Part shown: one piece after another, positions 1-11,690 of the stretch
Layout: the number at the start of each line of letters is the position of its first letter
How positions within the stretch are numbered: the stretch's first letter is position 1
Origin: Isoetes taiwanensis
Lineage: Eukaryota; Streptophyta; Lycopodiopsida; Isoetales; Isoetaceae
Assembly: GCA_021234155.1 (NCBI GenBank)
Contig: JAJEKV010000799.1
Span: forward strand, 24,695-88,694
DNA: 64,000 nt
Reading direction: 5' to 3'
Notes under the pieces: generated by a model
The model's database searches: none
Told to the model about the DNA's origin: nothing
The model's input: only the letters and a program-made list of their open reading frames with translations
Made by a program: the position numbers and the translations under genes

Positions 1-114
1 AAATGCAAAAGCGTTTTAGTTATGAGGATAACCATTACAAACTTATAATACTGATTTTTATCAGATATAAGATGATAGTGCAGTGGCTGTGACAATAGTC
101 CGGAGCCACATGCA

Positions 115-180
115 CCGCATTTGTTGTAATGTCTATGGTTGGTTGGCCCCGCATTTGTTGTAATGTTTATGGATTGGTTA
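115..180. repeat. 34-bp tandem duplication
   Basis: A unit beginning CCGCATTTGTTGTAATG is present twice in direct orientation, starting at 115 and 149, with only small differences near the end of the unit. The rest of 1-940 shows no convincing gene. A minus-strand 65-codon reading frame at 463-660 overlaps a short internal repeat of GTATGCTGCT and has no recognisable domain, so I treat it as chance. Confidence 0.75.
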
Positions 181-949
181 AGGCCTAGATTTGTGTTTTG
201 TGTCTAGATCTAAGATATTCTTCGATCCTCAATCGTTACGTGCTCGTTTAAAATAGCAAGATTGCAAAAATAGAGAACGTTAAAGGCTCGATTTGCTTGA
301 GTAAGAAAGGGTAGAGCAATGGATTTGGCTAGGCCTTGGAGAATGTTTATTGAAATGTACAGTATAATCAAGATAAGCATGACAAAACAGTCCTACTCGA
401 TGGGCACGTCGATATTGGAAAATTGTTGAGCAAGGAAAATTGTTGAGCCAACACCTGTGGTCCTAGAAGATTGGAATTTGCAAGTGCTTGATCGGAAAAC
501 TCAATGCCTCACTCATAACCAATGGTTGGAAAAATAGCTGGATAAAAGGCATAGTAGGTTCGTATGCTGCTACAATTCTCAGTGTAGAAGAAAATATAAC
601 AGGATCGTATGCTGCTGGAACTGTTCCATAATGTTCTACATTTGAGGCCATGGCATTCACGACAAAAGCAGTTTTTCATGGCCTAGATGTTCCATCCAAG
701 CTTTTCTTTGCAGCAAATATACGCTAAAAATGTGAAGATTTTAAAACTGAAAAATCCCTATTGGAAAAATGTTGGTTTCAAGATGCGTGGAGTTTTTTGG
801 TTTAGACCTCTTGCTTGCTATGTGAACATTTGCAAGTGACTTCAAAAAATCGTTAATGATGTGGAGATATTCCATGATAAGGAGCTAATTGCATTCCGCT
901 ATAAGCACCATCGTGAATTCTGCACCAAAGCTTAAGCACCATCTTGCGG

Positions 950-1340
950 TCTCTGACTCCTAATTCATCTCTAGGTCCTCTCGCAGCTATTTGCTAAGGC
1001 CGTGCAGGATGGGATAGTGCAAGGGTTGAGTATAGAGGATGGTTCACAGGAAATTTGTAATCAGTATGCTGATGACACGTTTCTCTTTCTTGTTGTTGTT
1101 CAATCTTCAGAATGACAAAGCTTCTTTTTTTTGTATTTTCTCTTTAGCATCTGGAGTTCTTGTTGGTTGGCCAAAGTGTTCTGCATTATGGACGCTTGAT
1201 GGGGTTGTGCCTCCTTGTGTTGCTGATTTTTCATGGAAGGTGCTTCCTCATGGGAAGGCTACTAAACTTCTTAGTATTCCTGTGGGCATCCATATTTCTA
1301 CCTTTGGGGCCATTTGCAATAGCTAACTCTGCCATTTGTT
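950..1340 (+). pseudogene. LINE reverse-transcriptase fragment (YADD region)
   Basis: Read on the plus strand, this stretch gives a polymerase core QYADDTFLFL at about 1062-1091, preceded by LFAKAVQDGIVQGLSIEDG, which resembles the palm region of plant non-LTR retrotransposon polymerases. The following part, SLASGVLVGWPKCSALWTLDG, matches the segment after the catalytic aspartates but lies in another frame, so at least one frameshift separates them. A stop ends the frame at about 1326. Only this palm fragment is seen, with no endonuclease or RNase H part. Catalytic YADD and the downstream SG..VGW.KC pattern are seen directly. Assignment to an L1-like LINE rather than another retroelement is inference from family knowledge. 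Confidence 0.7.
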
Positions 1341-1349
1341 GAGCAATTG

Positions 1350-3400
1350 TAGGAGACATAGAGGTATATCGAGGATCTTGAGAGACAAAGGGGGAGCTAG
1401 GATCAGAGAGGTCAATGAAGTTGGGGAAAATGGGAAAAGTGTTATGATGAGAGAAGGAGGGGGATGAGTTTGGATGGAGGATGGTGGAAGTTGAGGGGGA
1501 AGCAGATAAGGCTCTTCAATATCTGCACAAAAATACTCATTTAGTTAGTAAGTCAAAAGAATTTTTACATGTCACCTTATCTGGAGAAATATTCTATGAG
1601 ATCAGCAAGATCTTTTAGATCCTTGGAAGAGTCTTGATGTTGAGGCTCTATCAGACTCTCCAAGTCAACAACGACAAAGGCAATCAAATTTGGAAAACTG
1701 GGGCTGGCCACATCTTTGGCTTTGACTATAACTGGAGAAGTACATGACTTGATTTCCAAAATAGAAGAATCCTCTTTTGGTTGAGTTTTGCTGAAGAAGA
1801 GTTGTTCTAGATTCTAATGCCATTGTCTTTCCTGCGATTCTCTTTTGGAGGCTGAATGTTTGTCTTTTTGCTTGAATCTCTTAATATGGAATTAAGAGTG
1901 GAATGCAGATCATTTTTATTGGAATACATTGAGAATTTTCCTTTCAGCATACGCTTGTTATGCTCAATATTCTCCTTAGAGATCTCTTTTACATTTGACT
2001 TGAGGCATAATATTATTCTGAGACCCCCCTTTGGAAATTTGCTCATCATAAGCAAAGGAAGAAATGCCCTTATGAAGAACCTTAATTTGCATAGGTTCCT
2101 TGCAACCTAGAATAGTTGATGAAGAAGATTTTTCACTATTCAGTTCCGCATTCTGTATCCTGAGAGCTTTCTTTTTTGAATATGCTTGTGGCTACCATTG
2201 ACTCTTTGCCATGTATTATGTTGTTGATGATGACTATGTTGCTGATGCAAATGTTGTATCTGTGTTGGATGTTGTATTGGATGTTGATAACCAACTGAAA
2301 CATTGTTGCATAGATCCTTATCCTTGAGAGACTAGGTAATAACCCCCACAGTTTCTGTATCTTTCTCAGTGAGAGTAACTTCCTTGGGTATATTGTAGGT
2401 TATACCTGAGTGCCGTGTGTTGCATCTTTGGCAAATGTATGGTAAATCTACCCATCTAAGATGCAAGGCTATCTGTGGAGATTGAGATAGGCACAATTTT
2501 AGTGATGTCGAGTGGAATAAAGCATTTAGGGGGTCTGTAAGGAGAGAACTCAGTGGTAATGTATGTCTTTATGGAATTGCAGATGTCTTTAAAGCAATCT
2601 TCTATCCAGTATATTGGACTTAAGTCACTCATGGAAATTGAAGCAATTCAAAATTTGCCATAATCCTTTAAAGGGAGAGTAGGATTCCATTTTAGAAAAA
2701 TGGCTTAATATATATCACAAGTGGCTTGGTCAACTTTGAGGAGGTGATTGGCAGTTCTAGTGGTTCAACATTATAAGGATAATTGAGCCAGTAGATCACA
2801 TTGATAATTATCCCCTTGTTCAGTTTGAGAAGTTGATCCCATAATCTTTCAATTTTAAGCCCTACATTGTCTATTTTGATGACAATCGCAGAGCTAGACA
2901 AAGAATCAATTTTAGAAGCAATCAAAGGGGATGACAATTTGATACCTTAAAAAAGTGGTACAGAAGGGGAACCCAAATATTGACGATGTTGGAGCTCATC
3001 TGCAAGTTCATTGGAAATTATTGGAGCCATAGGTCTTAGGTTGCCACGATGAATGGGAACTCCATTTTGATTCAGAGGGGGAATTATACCATCCGGCGGG
3101 ATCCTTAGACAGAGTGTCCCATATCTGATTTTGGAAAACTCAAGTCAACAAAGTCATCAAAGTTAATGAATTTGGAAGGATCAGCATGAAAGGAACTTAA
3201 CTGTGTAAGAAGATCGGCTCTTTGGGTCGGAGGCAACAACAGAGGTTGTGAAGAATGGAAATTGAAGAAATATTTAGGTTTTTTTGGATAATTCAGATTT
3301 GTAGGAATTTGAGACATAATTGGAAACATCAGGAGAACAACAAAGGTCAAAGAATTTGAATTTTGAGCAACAAAAGGGGCAAAAAATTAGACAAAGAAGA
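1350..3400 (-). pseudogene. Retroelement ORF1 (DUF4283-like plus zinc knuckle), decayed
   Basis: On the minus strand, separate frames line up as one protein. About 2937-2700 gives a segment with AIVIKIDNVGLKIERLW. About 2690-2480 reads KWNPTLPLKDYGKF, then IYWIEDCFKDICNSI and CFIPLDITKIVPISI. About 2470-2400 reads LRWVDLPYICQRCNTRHSG, a Cys-x2-Cys-x3-His zinc-knuckle-like motif. This order (DUF4283-like domain, KWNP..PLK, W.DCF.DI.NS..T, then Cys/His knuckle) is known from ORF1 proteins of plant non-LTR retrotransposons, which bind element RNA. An N-terminal part may extend to 3350 and a degenerate C-terminal part down to about 1570. Stops and frame changes interrupt it, so it is not functional as shown. 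It lies opposite to the RT fragment at 950-1340 and so probably comes from a different copy. Confidence 0.6.
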
Positions 3401-3712
3401 AAGCCTATAAATTAGAGAGGAAGGAGGACTGTGCAGACGCCAAATTTGCAAACACAAATCCTTACCCAGATCGACATTTCAAGATCAAGTCGGCTCAGAG
3501 TAAACTTTAACTGTGCTTTTAGACTCTGTCCGATTGCTATGAACCTGAAAAATACATGTTGCTGCAATGTTCTTTAATCCCACAAATTCTTCTAACCAAG
3601 AACCAATTATCTCTGCTTCAAATTCCTCAGTGCTTGGAACAAAAGAATATTCTGGACAAAATAGATTGTGAGGAAAGTATTGGTTTGTGATTAAACAGCT
3701 CCAAAGATCATA

Positions 3713-3734
3713 GGAAGGAAGGAAGGAAGGAAGA
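3713..3734. repeat. (GGAA)n microsatellite
   Basis: About five to six direct copies of GGAA lie immediately next to the LINE-like 3' terminus that starts at 3735. It is best read as the simple-repeat tail of that element in minus orientation. Confidence 0.9.
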
Positions 3735-4130
3735 AATTTTTAACGTCCGCGGAACCCAATGGGTTATGGGACCCAGTACAAAACGGACCGAAGTCCCTAA
3801 CCGTAGCATGGACCAAGCCCCATAAACAAAAATAAAGTATAATCACCATGGCCCGTGATTAAAAACCACATGGGAAAAAACTGCTGCCGGGATGACTACA
3901 TATCCAAAACCCATGCTATTGCAAGAACCAACAAGCATACCTCCAACAAACCGAACTTCACGTAACGCCTCCCCAACCATAACCTCTTTCATACCGGTGC
4001 CGAGGATCGGTGCAAGCTTTACGCGACGCAGCTTAAATCTCCATCTTCTCGCTAAAACCAGAGCAAATAGATGCTGGTGTGCAAAGATCCCGTGTTGACC
4101 CACTAAAGGAGCTCGATCAAACCACTCAGA
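3735..4130 (-). mobile_element. LINE 3' end, minus orientation
   Basis: Read on the minus strand the sequence runs to GTTCCGCGGACGTTAAAAA and then the GGAA tail. Related termini (GGACGTTAAAAAA next to a simple repeat) recur at about 26600 (minus) and 43974 (plus), which marks them as ends of one non-LTR retrotransposon family with variable tails. The terminal 80 bp or so also contain a second shared block that reads GGGTCCCAT. The 5' limit of this truncated copy is unclear. The interval 4130-4780 that follows is GC-richer and holds no gene I can support. Confidence 0.55.
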
Positions 4131-4782
4131 CCATAGGAGCCGCTACCGTGAACAGTCAAGTCCCTAAACCCACGTGAGCAGCTACAGAAAAAGGCTGGGC
4201 TCCGAGGGCAATCACTAAGCCTGAACAAGGCGATCCAATAGGCCCGAACGCCAATCACCCAAGCAGCGCTTGTGGAAGGGCGGGCTCGTGAAAACGCCTG
4301 TGGAAGTCGCTTAGAGGAGGTGCATCCTCACTAGGGTGAAGCGCCCTTCCCGCGCCACCCATCATCGAGACCTCCCAGCCCACCCTTCACGCACCCGCAT
4401 TACCAAACAGCGCCAAAGCGCCGTGTGCAGTATACCGGGCGAAGCGCCCGTGCAGCGCCAGAGGCTTAGGCCTAGTCCTTAAAGAAACCACAAAGTTAAC
4501 CCTCAAATTCCGCTCACAATTGAAAAATTTTAATCGCCCCATAAAAGGAGGGAGGCAGAGAAATCTACAAGGAAGAAGCACTTAAACTCAATAATCTTGA
4601 GCAATTCAAACGAAAATTCAGATGAGATTCGGAATTTTTCCATAGTTACAAGCAAGGAAGGGCTCGAAACAGAAAAAGAGGGAAAAGACAAACAAGCCAA
4701 GAAAGATGGCGCATGTCTCTCCCATCGAACTTCACAAAATTTCCCACCACCGCTAAGGAGACTTTATAATATTATCTTGGCC

Positions 4783-4880
4783 TTTTAGGTTGCCCAAAGA
4801 GGCAAACCCTCGTTTTTGTGGTGGGTATGAGAATATCTTGTGCTAATGAAGAGGATGCCTAGCAAATACGTAGTGCACCA
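4783..4880 (+). repeat. Terminal-hairpin motif, copy 1 (degenerate)
   Basis: An AGGTTGCC...GGCAAACCC bulged hairpin at 4787-4809 is followed by a GTGGTGGGTATGAG stretch, the same order as in better copies at 32911 and 56697. The inner palindrome is largely lost here. It is one of seven dispersed copies of the same unclassified end motif. The stretch 4880-5680 that follows is AT-rich and without a gene I can support. Confidence 0.5.
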
Positions 4881-5679
4881 TATATGTATGAACTAGCAAA
4901 CATGTTACTAATGTTGTGCAATGTTGGGCACTTGTTGCTAGATCATATGTCTTATTAGAGCATATGTGTTAGACATTGTTTCTCCTCATGTCTTACTTTT
5001 TTGGTGGCAGAAAAATATTTCTAAAGCATATAAATTTCTTTGCAAAAATAATCAAAATGGCTAGATTTTTTTTTTCATATAAATTATACCCTTTGTATAT
5101 CAATTATATCCTTTGCATACCAATGGGATCATGGCTATGTTGGCAGGCAAAGCCAATGATATGCTTTTTCAAATGGATCAAACTAAAGTCTTGCACCTTG
5201 TTGAGTCTCTGGATGCCATATCATTGCTCCGAATGACGCAAGCTATTTGGATGCCAAGTCATTATGTACAAGTTTTGAGCAGTTTTTGTTTGCATATGCG
5301 AATCATTCATTTGCGACTACCATTAAATTAATGTATATGGAACGTGCCAATAGTAAATTAGTAACAAATACAATGTAAGGTACGTGGTCAGACTTGAACT
5401 TTAGATAGTGGAAAATGTCTTTAATGTTGAAACAATTTTCTTTCTGCACCGTGCTAGGTAAAGTTTAGATAATCGTTCGAACTATCTTCAGAATGGTTAT
5501 TTTCCCATGTGATGGTATAGACAACATAATACAATACACATCCCCTAGCTTAATGTCTACAACATTCATGCATTCATGAGCTTCAAGTTATAGGTTAGCA
5601 TAGAATTAACTAGCATGCTAGTATAGTTTTAATGCTTAAGCAATTATGAAGCAAGTTTGTCGAATAGGTATTTTGTGTG

Positions 5680-6480
5680 ATGGCCATAATTACCATACTA
5701 ATGGGTGCAAAATCTGATCGGGTAGCGTAAATCACCGTCCGGACGCTACAAAAGCGCTTAAAATCGGCAGGTTTTAAACACGACGCGCGGATTGGAAGCA
5801 TTGACATGGTGCGCTCGGCCAAAATGACAGTCGAGAGAATCATGAACATGTTTGGTGCCGGAAACATGAATAGCTCAGAAATCTCGCCATATTCCCGGAT
5901 GGCGGGCTAACCCATCTTGAATTCAAGCAAAATGGAGGGACTAATTGTTTCCAAGAATTGCCCGAACCGAAATTCAACAATTTGCCCCTCAACAATTCAA
6001 AGAATACACGTAAAATCCTGATAGATGAAACCCACCCTCCCCGCTCAATTTACTGCAGAGCCATTGATGCAAAGAAGGAAGAGAGATCGAGGCAGAGATT
6101 ATATGCAAAGAAGGTAGCAATGAAGAAGAATTCTTCTAAAGATTCGCCTTCAAAGATCTAATAAGAAATTGAGACCGAAAGTGACAGAATAAGAGAAATT
6201 TCAGAGAAATTTATGAAAATTTATGAAGTATTCAACCAAATCAAGACAAATGTTGATGATTAATGACAAAGGCCGATCCTTGATGCCTTTCTTTGAGGGC
6301 AAGGGATTTACCAATTGCTTCTATAAAGAAATCTAAGGTGTTACTATGGTCGAAAGCAAATGGTGAAGAATTTGAAGGAAACAATGCAAGAACATAAGTT
6401 TGAGAGGAATTATGACATGCTTCGCGCAAGGAAGTCCACCCCCGATAATGGCAGCAGCAGTAAAAATGGTGTCAAGCCAT
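5680..6480. other. Leader region of a decayed DNA-transposon-like element, no supported gene
   Basis: This stretch has a short GC-rich block (5700-5900) and a 67-codon plus-strand frame at 5958-6161 rich in lysine and arginine. That frame could be the basic N-terminus of the transposase-like protein that follows, but I see no domain in it. I found no clear terminal inverted repeat. Confidence 0.3.
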
Positions 6481-8860
6481 TGAATCAAGCGAAGTGGCTG
6501 ATTGCTCAAAGATCCCCGTAAAAACAATTTCAAATGCTTTTCAAAGAAGGGTGCAAGCTAACAAAGGGAAGGACCTTGGTCAATGTTCGTGGAGGAGGAA
6601 GCGGATGGATAGCATGTTAGATCACAATAGAGTCAAGTATCAAGTTCGACGAAAATACAAGAGTTTCTCCATACAAGAAAGACGCGGAGGAAGTATGTAT
6701 CGAGACAGAATAAAGATGGAACATCCAATTCACCTTCTTGAAGTCAGCCAAGTAAGTATTCATCCTATATTGTAGTGTTCATTATATGTAGCATTTATTT
6801 GGCATTCACACGATTTCCCTCAAGTTTGCAATTCTACCTCAGGTTTAGAGATGAGAATCTCATATCAAAATTGCATTGCAGACTTTTGAGAGGTTGAAAC
6901 CTAGTTTTGTAAGGAGGATGCGTGAGAGGCATACATGCCGCTGCATTTACCACTTGAAATTTGAATACATCATGCAAGGATTGAACAGTCGAGAAAATCG
7001 GGTGGAGTTCATGACAATTGTAACCGCCATCGGAGATTTGTGGCCCCGCCCGTATCGTGCAGCCAAGGAGCATACAATCAAGTGTACCTGATTTATGGAG
7101 ACAAGAGGTCCAAGTAAAGAAAGGTGATGATGAGGAGTGGTTTGATCATAACCGCTTGATGTTGGCGTAAAAAATGTGGGTTGATAGAATTAGAAAATGT
7201 CCACGTGAAATGGATGGCACGGTTCAAGACTAGTTAATTGGAAGACATTTGAAAAGCAACCACGCGGACCGTGACAGTAGAATTTAGGATCCAAGAAAGG
7301 CTTTGAGGTACAAACCCGGCCTTTGAGATTAGTACGTATGACGTAAGTCCCAAAGAATTTCAAGAGGAAGTGAAGAAGGTAATATCAGATTTTGTTCCAC
7401 ACAATTACATAGCACATTGGCGTGCCAATCGGGCTTTAAACAAGCAGGTGTCATCATTTTAAGATACAATTGTATCAAGTATTGACTTTGCGTAAAATTA
7501 CAAAAGATCAAGATCCGCATCGAGCCCTACCAATGACCGCATACGTAATCAAGTTTCTATACTTGTTCACATAACATATAGGCATGACAAAAGTGCCGAT
7601 ATTCCCTTCTCGCGCGCATTTAAGAAGACCGGCCCAAAGAAGAGAAAAAGAATGAAGGTTGGAGCAGATCAGAATAGACTCAACAATCCGGTGAGGGAAG
7701 ATCATAAAAGAGACTCACTTTTACATTTCGATGATAAAGTGCATGACTCATTATTTGTGGAACACCCCTCTACAAAGCATGTTGCATGGCTTAAGGAACA
7801 GAAATAGAGTATGAGAAGCATTGGTTTTGGAGTGATGGCTGCTCATCACAATTCAAGTCGAAAACCTTTTTTTTCTTAGGTAGGTACTTCACAATCAATG
7901 ACAAGGAAATAGTGTGGAACTACTTTGCCACCGCCATGGTAAAGGTGAACATGATGGTGCAAAAAAGTATCAAAAGGTCGCTAAGTAAGGAACAACTCAA
8001 ACCCAATGGTGTGCAACCGAAAGGCATGCTAAAGATATTGTAAAATTTCGGTACATATCAAAAGATATTTTGGGAAATTGAAGGCTGGCAAACATGGAAG
8101 AATATGAAATTGAAAACACCAAAGGCACAAGAAGATCATTGAAAGATCTCATTTTGATGAGATCAAAAAGATATTTTTAACAAGGGAAAATTGAACCTTT
8201 ATTGATATGTGGCAAACATGAAAGAATATGAAATTGAAACACTCAAAGGTACAAAGAAGATTCATCAGATCGCACTTGGGATGTAAATATACAAGAAAAG
8301 AGCAAAACTAGACCAAACATGGCTTGCTTGCATCATAGATGCCTTGTCATGTTTCTCTAATGCCAAACGTTTTGCATGGATCATAATTGGGACTCCCTCG
8401 CATCAATACATGTAGATCATTTGGAAAGTGGGAGTCTCAAATAACCTAACTTAAAACCAGGAGTTGAGAAAAAAGCCGCTTTGCATGGAAAAAAAAAAAG
8501 AAAAAGGGAGACTCGAGTTGAGGAAAAGGAGACTTTTGAACAAGCCAATGAATGGATCAAGAATTTGGTAGAGGTAGGTGACAATTTTGGCAAAGGAATG
8601 CCGAGGTAGACAATTCAGAGGGTGTGGATTCTACATCCCTCGCGCACGTAACCCAAATGCACACTTGAAGATTCATACAAAGATGGATGGGGCAAAAATT
8701 TGGAGTGCATGAGGTTATCTTAAGTGGATTGTATTATCAATTCATGGGTAATTTCAAGTATATGTTGCTCACTAAACAACCCCAAGCCTCCAGGCAATAC
8801 CATGTGGTAAGATATCCTAAAAAAATTGATATGGAAAAATAGAAGGTACGACATGTACGT
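6480..8860 (+). pseudogene. DDE-type transposase-like protein, decayed
   Basis: A series of plus-strand segments in changing frames reads as one protein. About 6900-6990 gives VRRMRERHTCRCIYHLKFEY, with Cys and His residues suggesting a zinc-binding module. About 7390-7435 gives FVPHNYIAHWRAN. About 7470-7590 gives TIVSSIDFA, a stop, NY, then QVSILVHITYRHDK. About 7820-7865 gives HWFWSDGCSSQFKSK. About 7930-7965, after a one-base shift, gives GHGKGEHDGA. About 7970-8015 gives KRSLSKEQLKPNGV. About 8720-8800 gives SGLYYQFMGNFKYMLL. In my recollection these blocks, in this order, mark a widespread family of eukaryotic hypothetical proteins with a DDE-type integrase fold (VDFAENY holding acidic catalytic residues, SDGC..QFK the next). 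Here the expected Glu after DFA is replaced by a stop. Many stops and indels make it dead. It would have encoded about 700-800 residues. Confidence 0.6.
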
Positions 8861-9234
8861 AATTTCACAAGAGACCCATGAAAAAATTATGGCCAGCCTC
8901 CCAATAACAATGTAATTTCTTTGACACTTAACCAAATTGATGGCATTCTTTTCAAGTGATTTGTTGTTCCAAAGACCTACACGTGAAGCACACATTTGTA
9001 TATATATTAATAATAGTGAGGATGCACAAGGGTGGTGTGCATGGACACGCACTTTGAAATGAAGATTGAATTGTTGTTTAAGAATGTACATTTGTGACAT
9101 TGGAATAACATTCAATTATTTATTTTGATACCATCACTATCCCAACATTCTTGGCAAAATTATATTGTAAAGGCATTTCCTCGATGTGACATGTGTCAAT
9201 TCCAATGGTCGATACAATTATTTAAGCCCCGGGT

Positions 9235-9300
9235 TACGTAATTAATTGTTTCGGCGCTAGTGGGTGAGGTTTTTCAGATAATCGACGCTAAGCATAGGAT
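9235..9300 (+). repeat. Possible left end of the element carrying the FCP1-like gene
   Basis: CGCTAGTGGG at about 9255, followed by TTTAAGCACT about 45 bases on, is matched in inverted orientation near 13700-13760 (CCCACTAGC and an AAGTGCTTAAA block). The similarity is short and gapped. It suggests, but does not prove, inverted ends around 9.25-13.77 kb. Confidence 0.3.
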
Positions 9301-9635
9301 TTAAGCACTAGGCCCCTAATCATAGGATTTCAGCTTTTCTACTCTCACCACCGCCTTTAAGCCCGCGTAATCCGTTTCCAATTAAGCCCCACGCCCGCTT
9401 ATTTGCAATGGCCTCGCGATGCGGCCGGAAACCAAGCACCGTGTATGTGCTTAAACAAGTGCCGAAGATGCGGATGTCGCCCGCGAAAGGGGCCTACTTC
9501 TTCGAACCCGTTCAGCCGCATTCAAGAAACGTTTAATCAAGATCGAGAGGAAGAAGAAGGTATTATCTTGTTTTGCATTTTTTTTGTTTTGTTTTTCTCT
9601 TTCTAACATTCTTGTTTACGTAAGTGGAGCAGAAG

Positions 9636-9648
9636 TAAAGGTGAAGTG

Positions 9649-9679
<31 letters not shown>

Positions 9680-9795
9680 TGGAAGAAGAAGAGGAATCAA
9701 GAAGAAGAAGAAGAATTTGAGGAGGACAATTCGAGGAGGAAGAGGAAGATGGAGAGGAAGAGGAAGAGGCGGATGAAGAAGAAGAAAAAACCTCG
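9636..9795 (+). repeat. Long polypurine tract (GAA/GGA-rich)
   Basis: About 160 bases are almost pure A and G, built from AAGAAG, GAGGAAG and related trinucleotides. The plus strand reads as an acidic and basic low-complexity peptide (K, R, E), which I regard as a by-product of the repeat. Such mirror-type purine tracts can form triplex DNA, which is an inference here. Confidence 0.85.
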
Positions 9796-9879
9796 CCGAG
9801 AGTCATGAAGAGCTCCCCACTAAGAGGCAGAGGAGGCGTGAATTGAGGACAATGTGTGGAGGAGCCGTAAAGCCCCTTG

Positions 9880-10015
9880 AAGATACCCCCCTGAAGACAC
9901 CCCCCTTGAAGACAAAGCTCAAAGACACCCCCGCTCAAATACCCGCTCAAATACACCCCCAAGACCACCCCCATCAAAAGACACCCTCGAATCGAAGACA
10001 CCGCCCCAAGGCCTT
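9880..10015 (+). repeat. C-rich minisatellite (GACACCCCC-like units)
   Basis: Imperfect units of GAAGACACCCCC, CTCAAATACACCCC and AAGACCACCCCC follow each other for about 130 bases. The minus strand is G-rich, with several GGGGG runs that are potential quadruplex-forming. It directly follows the purine tract, so strong strand asymmetry extends over about 350 bases. Confidence 0.75.
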
Positions 10016-10189
10016 TTTGTAGAAAATTTTGTTAATATACAAAAATTTTGTCTCTCACAATTTCTATAATCGTCTCATCTACTTTTTTCAAAGATCACAT
10101 TTTGTTTTTCTATTGAGTAAAGAATGAATTCATTTGATGTTCTTACTTCTATTATCCATGCAGTGGCAAAACATTGAATTCTTGTACGG

Positions 10190-10650
10190 TCCATATTCTC
10201 GGCTTGAATGTAACAGTTGTTCGCTCAAACACCTAAGCACTTTAATTATTTCAAAGTAATGCTTGTGAGTAAGCACGGAATGCAAGAGCACACATGCAAT
10301 AAATAAATATATCGTAAACAGGTATATAGCATGCTTGTTAACCGCAAAACAGATTTAACATATATGTTTTCATCTATGAAATGTTATTTTTGTCTATCTA
10401 TCAAATTTATGAAGTTGAATTCACAATGTAGTCCATTCGCCAGATTCCGGTGAGTGTAACAACGGCTCTAGCTCTTTCATTAGTTTCAAAACACTAAGCA
10501 CTTTAATCACTTTCGGCAGCGCCGCTGAGTAAGTTAACCGGAACACACGAAAGCACTTATGCAATAAACAGCTACCTTTAAACAGCTTATATGGTTTAGC
10601 AATAAGCACCGCATCTTTTACCCGCATGACAGAAGCACATGATGACATTA
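10190..10650. repeat. Diverged tandem duplication with TAAGCACTTTAA motifs
   Basis: Two blocks (about 10195-10345 and 10440-10610) share TGTAAC, CTAAGCACTTTAAT, TGAGTAAG and GCAATAAA in the same order. A further AAGCACTT pair lies at 10745-10770. The 75-codon minus-strand frame at 10421-10648 has no recognisable domain and looks like a product of the repeat. I see no gene between 10020 and 11040. Confidence 0.5.
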
Positions 10651-11039
10651 AGCAACTACATAAAAGTATCTGTCACACCGCAAGACAATAAGCAAAGATT
10701 CCGCCATTAAGACTCAAACCATAGCACTTGCAAGTAATTTTTTTAAGCACTTGATAAGTTTTAAGCATCCCTTTCACCAAGATTGAAGTATATAGAAACA
10801 ATATAGCAAAACTTATAGACAAGTCTCAGATTGAACTACATAAACAATATAGCAATAACATTCTTAAATTAAGATAAAGATGGTACATGAAAAGTGTAGG
10901 ATTCCTTGGCCTAAATAAATGACAAACAAGTTAATAATCATGGAGAATGACAAGCGTCATCACCATAAACCTTCTCAATTCCTTCTTCACAAAACCCTAA
11001 TCGCAGAATCTGTTTTGTTTTTTAAAGTCTTTCCAAGCA

Positions 11040-11690
11040 TAGCTTCATAATCTTTCTATCCGGTTTTTAGGCCAAGGTTTTTGTATCTATGTGTATTCTT
11101 CACCGGTGACTTCATTTCTTCCTCGGCCTTGGCCTGCAAGTATTTTTCTATCTTTGGGGTGAGTCTTCGGAAGCACTTCATCATGGACATCCATCTTGAA
11201 TGCAAAATACCCGCAAATTTCGAGTGGACTTCTAAGGTAAGACTTGTACAATGAATCATCAAGAAGCAAAGTCTTACCAATTGAATCTTGGGTATGACTC
11301 ATATATTTTCCCAAGTGGTTTCATCATGACCGATGACCGTGTTTGTTAGTGGTGGTGAAACCGGTCCGCACACATTTTTCCCTGTCCCCCATACAAATTC
11401 AAATCTGTCCCTCAAAACGGACATAGTACTTGCAAAGACATCTTCCACATTGAGAGTTGCATTGATGACCATATACCAACACGACATTACTGTCAGAACA
11501 AAGTCTTCAAGAAGAACACCGCCGGTCCGAATATCACTTTCTTTCGCTAGTGTATGTCATTGTCAATCCCGCCTCCAAGTATGTGTTCATTTGCACCAAA
11601 TGTTTTACCAACACACCATTTAAATCCAAGACAATGAGTTTATCTTTTTCGGGCAAATCAATATTTAGTACGCTGGAACATCCCCCAATA
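11040..11690 (-). pseudogene. FCP1/NIF-family (HAD) phosphatase pseudogene
   Basis: On the minus strand about 11660-11600 reads KDKLIVLDLNGVLV, the first motif of the FCP1-homology (CTD small phosphatase-like, HAD superfamily) domain, with the nucleophile aspartate of D-x-N-G present. About 11490-11380 reads NATLNVEDVFASTMSVLRD and RFEFVWG, and about 11290-11235 reads GKTLLLDDSLYKSYLRSP, the last HAD motif with its acidic pair. About 11180-11100 reads YLQAKAEEE. The order and spacing match plant FCP1-domain proteins related to nuclear CTD phosphatases. Between these blocks the frame changes at least three times, including a stop after the first motif block, so the copy is broken. Catalytic acids are visible, but no continuous protein can be made. 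Confidence in the family is good. The exact subfamily is unknown. Confidence 0.75.

Noticed and set aside
9584-9808. Lysine/glutamate-rich ORF on the plus strand and serine-rich ORF on the minus strand
   Set aside because: Both are direct translations of the GAA/GGA purine repeat, and no flanking coding sequence supports a protein.
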